From CAYSPU01 sp964432995 (GTDB taxonomy: Bacteria; Verrucomicrobiota; Verrucomicrobiia; Limisphaerales; JAHDYP01), in NCBI GenBank assembly GCA_964432995.1, contig CAYSPU010000206.1:1-10490 (forward strand): DNA of 10,490 bases. The letters are read 5' to 3'. Positions 8,278-10,490 of the stretch are shown in pieces; positions within the stretch are counted from its first letter, which is position 1, and each line of letters opens with the position of its first letter. A program made the translations under genes and the position numbers. The notes beneath the pieces were generated by a model. That model ran no database searches, had not been told where the DNA came from, and saw nothing but the letters and a program-made list of their open reading frames with translations.

Positions 8278-8367
8278 GTTGGCGCGCGAACTCACCACGC
8301 CGCCACTCTCTGTCACCGGCCGCCGCGCGGCAACGGCTTTCCGTCAGGTGCACACCGCGCGTGGCGT

Positions 8368-8391
8368 CACCGAACGTCGAACGGCCGCCTA

Positions 8392-8400
<9 letters not shown>
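8368..8400. repeat. inverted repeat, potential stem-loop in the divergent spacer
   Basis: CACCGAACGT at 8368-8377 is perfectly complementary to ACGTTCGGTG at 8391-8400, giving a 10-base-pair stem with a 13-base loop. An alternative 13-base-pair stem pairs 8371-8383 with 8406-8418 inside the adjoining heptamer array. No T run follows, so it does not look like a simple terminator for either flanking gene. Confidence 0.7.
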
Positions 8401-8447
<47 letters not shown>

Positions 8448-8480
8448 TCTCTTGTGTCACGGCATTCCCCCTTGACGGCA

Positions 8481-8488
8481 AGGAGGAG
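8481..8488 (+). promoter_or_regulatory. strong Shine-Dalgarno sequence before the epimerase gene
   Basis: AGGAGGAG is a near-perfect ribosome binding site. It is ideally spaced (8-10 bases) for an ATG at 8497, but that ATG is in a different frame from the epimerase and closes after 41 codons at 8622. The in-frame GTG at 8504 is 15 bases from the end of the site, which is longer than usual. Confidence 0.7.
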
Positions 8489-8503
8489 CACGGCATATGT
8501 CCC

Positions 8504-9424
8504 GTGTACGTGAACATTCTGGTCACCGGCGCCACCGGACTCATCGGAGCCCCGCTCGTCTTGCGGCTGAAGGCGAGCGGACACGTGGTGATTCCGCTGC
8601 GCCGCACCCACGGCGGCGGTGATTCCGCGCCGAGCTGGAATCCGGAGCGCGGGCAGGTTCACCTCGACCCGGCCGTGCCGCTGCATGCGGTCGTCCATCT
8701 CGCGGGTGAGAGCATCGCCCAACGCTGGACCCCCCGCGCCAAGGCGCGCATCCGTGCCAGCCGGGTGGAGGCAACGCGTCTCCTGAGTGAAACGCTTGCC
8801 CGCGCGCCACAGTTGCCGCAGGTGCTCGTCTGCGCGTCCGCCACCGGATTCTATGGCGACCGGGGTGACGAGACGCTCGACGAGCAGAGCCCCCCCGGCA
8901 CCGGTTTTCTCGCCGAGGTGTGTCAGGCGTGGGAAGCGGCCACCGCGCCTCTCCGACATCGCGGCGTCCGCGTCGTCCACCTGCGCCTGGGCATGGTGCT
9001 GGCGCGGCGCGGCGGGGCCTTGGTCCAAGTGCTCCCGGCGTTCCGGATCGGACTCGGAGGCCGGTTGGGCAGCGGACGGCAATACTGGAGCTGGATTGCA
9101 CTCGAAGATGCCTTGCGCGTGGTGGAACTGGCGCTGCAGGACGATCGCCTGAGCGGAGCCGTCAACACGGTCGCGCCTGGAGGTGCCACCAACGCCTCCT
9201 TCACCGCCGCGCTGGGGCAGGCTCTGCACCGACCGACCTTCCTCGCCATGCCTGCCGTCGTCGTGCGCCTCCTCTTCGGGGAAATGGGGCGCGAGCTTCT
9301 CCTCGCCAGCAGCCGGGTCCGCCCGGGGCGACTCCTGGAAGCCGGATTCCGCTTCCAGTTTCCGGACCTCGATGCAGCCTTCCGCCACTTGCTGGCCGCC
9401 GGGGGCCGCACGTCGACAGACTGA
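8504..9424 (+). CDS. TIGR01777/YfcH-type NAD(P)-binding epimerase (atypical SDR, DUF1731 C-terminus)
   Basis: This encodes a 306-residue atypical short-chain dehydrogenase/reductase of the family known as TIGR01777 or YfcH/SulA-like; its physiological substrate is unknown. The Rossmann dinucleotide-binding loop TGATGLIG is at residues 8-15. Later landmarks typical of the family are VHLAGESIAQRW near 65-76, KARIRASRVEATR near 81-93, SATGFYGDRGDE, a WSWI segment in the middle, and a C-terminal DUF1731 part with NASFTAALGQALHRP, FGEMGRELLLASSRVRP and LEAGFRFQFPDLDAAF. The length is normal for the family. The start is uncertain: GTG at 8504 or 8510 fits the protein, but the nearest ATG with ideal Shine-Dalgarno spacing (8497) is out of frame. 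It is read divergently from the crotonase gene across the heptamer repeat, and a HerA-like gene follows 78 bases later on the same strand. Confidence 0.92.
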   Translation: MYVNILVTGATGLIGAPLVLRLKASGHVVIPLRRTHGGGDSAPSWNPERGQVHLDPAVPLHAVVHLAGESIAQRWTPRAKARIRASRVEATRLLSETLARAPQLPQVLVCASATGFYGDRGDETLDEQSPPGTGFLAEVCQAWEAATAPLRHRGVRVVHLRLGMVLARRGGALVQVLPAFRIGLGGRLGSGRQYWSWIALEDALRVVELALQDDRLSGAVNTVAPGGATNASFTAALGQALHRPTFLAMPAVVVRLLFGEMGRELLLASSRVRPGRLLEAGFRFQFPDLDAAFRHLLAAGGRTSTD

Positions 9425-9442
9425 CCCGGACAAACGCAAGAG

Positions 9443-9472
9443 TTCTTTCCGTTGGCCCTCGCCAGTTATACT
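9443..9472 (+). promoter_or_regulatory. candidate promoter of the HerA-like ATPase gene
   Basis: TATACT at 9467-9472 matches the -10 consensus at five of six bases. TTCTTT at 9443-9448, 18 bases upstream, is a poor -35. Transcription would begin near 9479, about 24 bases before the ATG at 9503. The -10 is convincing in this GC-rich spacer; the -35 is not. Confidence 0.35.
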
Positions 9473-9502
9473 CTCCCCCACGCACTGCACGCGGGATACA
9501 CC

Positions 9503-10490
9503 ATGAAATCCTACGAGAAGCTCGGCGTCTTCTACCTCGGCCGCTACCATGATCTCGGCACCCGGCAGACCCTGCCGGATCTGCTCCTCTACAATTCGAA
9601 CGACCTCCTCACCCATGCCCTCTGCGTGGGAATGACCGGCAGCGGCAAAACCGGCCTCTGCTTCAATCTCGTCGAAGAGGCCGCCATCGACGGTCTCCCG
9701 GCCATCCTCATCGATCCCAAAGGCGACCTCGCCAACCTCCTGTTGACCTTCCCCGAACTGCGCCCCGCCGACTTCGAGCCGTGGGTCGATCCCGATGCCG
9801 CCCGCAAGAAGGGGCTCGCCCTCGCCGACTTCGCCGCGCAGCAAGCCGATCTCTGGCGCCAGGGCCTCGCGCAGTGGGACCAGGACGGCGACCGCATCCG
9901 CCGGTTGCGGGACGCGGCCGAGTTCACCATCTACACCCCCGGCAGCAACGCCGGCTTGCCAGTCTCCATTCTCCAGTCGTTCGCCGCCCCGCCCCCAACC
10001 ATCCTCGACGATGCCGAACTCCTCTCCGAACGCGTCCAAACCACCGTCACCAGCCTGCTCGGCCTGATCGGCGTCGAAGCCGACCCCACCCGCAGCCGCG
10101 AAGCCGTCTTTCTCGCCAACATCCTCCAGCGCGCCTGGAAGGAGGGACGCACCCTTGACCTCGGATCCCTCATCCACGAAATCCAGGCGCCCAGCCTCCA
10201 GCGCATTGGCGTGATGGACGTCGAATCGTTCTACCCGGCCAAGGATCGATTCGCCCTCGCCACGGCCATCAATGGTCTGCTCGCCTCGCCCGGGTTCGGC
10301 ACCTGGCTCGACGGCGAACCGCTCGACCTGCAGCGCCTCCTGCACACGCCCGCCGGCAAGCCGCGCGTCGCCATCTTCTCCATCGCCCACCTCCGCGACG
10401 CCGAGCGCATGTTCTTCGTCACCCTGCTCCTGAACCAGATCGTCGGCTGGATGCGCACCCAGACCGGAACCACCAGCCTCCGTGCCCTCG
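9503..10490 (+). CDS. HerA-like P-loop ATPase (DUF87/DUF853 type), N-terminal part
   Basis: The frame is open from the ATG at 9503 to the window edge (329 complete codons), so this is the start of a larger protein. FYLGRYHDL at residues 10-18 leads into a Walker A motif GMTGSGKTG at 43-51, followed by AILIDPKGDLANLL at 67-80, the usual second conserved strand of the HerA/FtsK/VirB4 group. Further family-like segments are IYTPGSNAGLPVSIL and SLLGLIGVEADPTRSRE in the middle, then RIGVMDVESFYPAKDRF and VAIFSIAHLRDAERMFFVTLLLNQ near the end. The real Walker B strand should lie just past the window. The family is a large stand-alone ATP-binding protein resembling DNA-pumping hexamers, but its role is not established. 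Only a weak purine stretch (GGGATA) precedes the ATG. No nurA-like partner is visible in the window. Confidence 0.9.
   Translation, partial: MKSYEKLGVFYLGRYHDLGTRQTLPDLLLYNSNDLLTHALCVGMTGSGKTGLCFNLVEEAAIDGLPAILIDPKGDLANLLLTFPELRPADFEPWVDPDAARKKGLALADFAAQQADLWRQGLAQWDQDGDRIRRLRDAAEFTIYTPGSNAGLPVSILQSFAAPPPTILDDAELLSERVQTTVTSLLGLIGVEADPTRSREAVFLANILQRAWKEGRTLDLGSLIHEIQAPSLQRIGVMDVESFYPAKDRFALATAINGLLASPGFGTWLDGEPLDLQRLLHTPAGKPRVAIFSIAHLRDAERMFFVTLLLNQIVGWMRTQTGTTSLRAL

Noticed and set aside
8472..8501. TTGACG as a -35 element of the epimerase gene
   Set aside because: The matching -10 would be TATGTC at 8496, a poor match, and would start transcription at or after the GTG start.

Overview
The window is GC-rich bacterial DNA with densely packed genes on both strands. 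It carries a ten-base assembly gap (N) at 3245-3254, so it probably comes from a draft or metagenome assembly. Gene content suggests the Planctomycetota/Verrucomicrobiota group, with a lean towards Verrucomicrobiota: a large exported HzsA-related dihaem protein with a discoidin-like domain, a GH2 beta-galactosidase, a DUF4239 membrane protein, and a heptamer tandem repeat between genes. This placement rests on gene families recognised by eye, not on a marker gene.

Layout. Positions 1-1257 (+) are the C-terminal half of a LacZ-type GH2 beta-galactosidase. A DUF4239-type membrane protein follows (1390-2148, +). One base after its stop begins a long secreted protein (2150-5225, +) with a signal peptide, a discoidin-like domain, a TolB-like beta-propeller and two CxxCH haem motifs. 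It belongs to the HzsA-related family and is interrupted by the N gap, but is open on both sides. Next is a tight two-gene unit (5440-7304, +): an SMC/RecF-like AAA ATPase overlapping by four bases with a DUF4276 protein whose acidic residues resemble a TOPRIM centre. Facing it is a crotonase-fold gene (7579-8277, -) that lacks both catalytic glutamates of enoyl-CoA hydratase. A 226-base divergent spacer (8278-8503) holds a heptamer repeat with inverted copies on its left. Then come a TIGR01777/YfcH-type SDR epimerase (8504-9424, +) and the start of a HerA-like P-loop ATPase (9503 to the window end, +).

How they fit together. The genes do not form one pathway. Two pairs look functionally linked: DUF4239 with the HzsA-related protein (one-base spacing, so probable translational coupling), and the ATPase with DUF4276 (GTGA overlap with a good ribosome binding site). 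The second pair has the ATPase-plus-effector layout seen in several anti-phage systems and is the best candidate here for an under-described system. No tRNA, rRNA, CRISPR array or insertion sequence was seen. No stretch longer than 300 bases lacks a gene; the five intergenic gaps are 78 to 274 bases.
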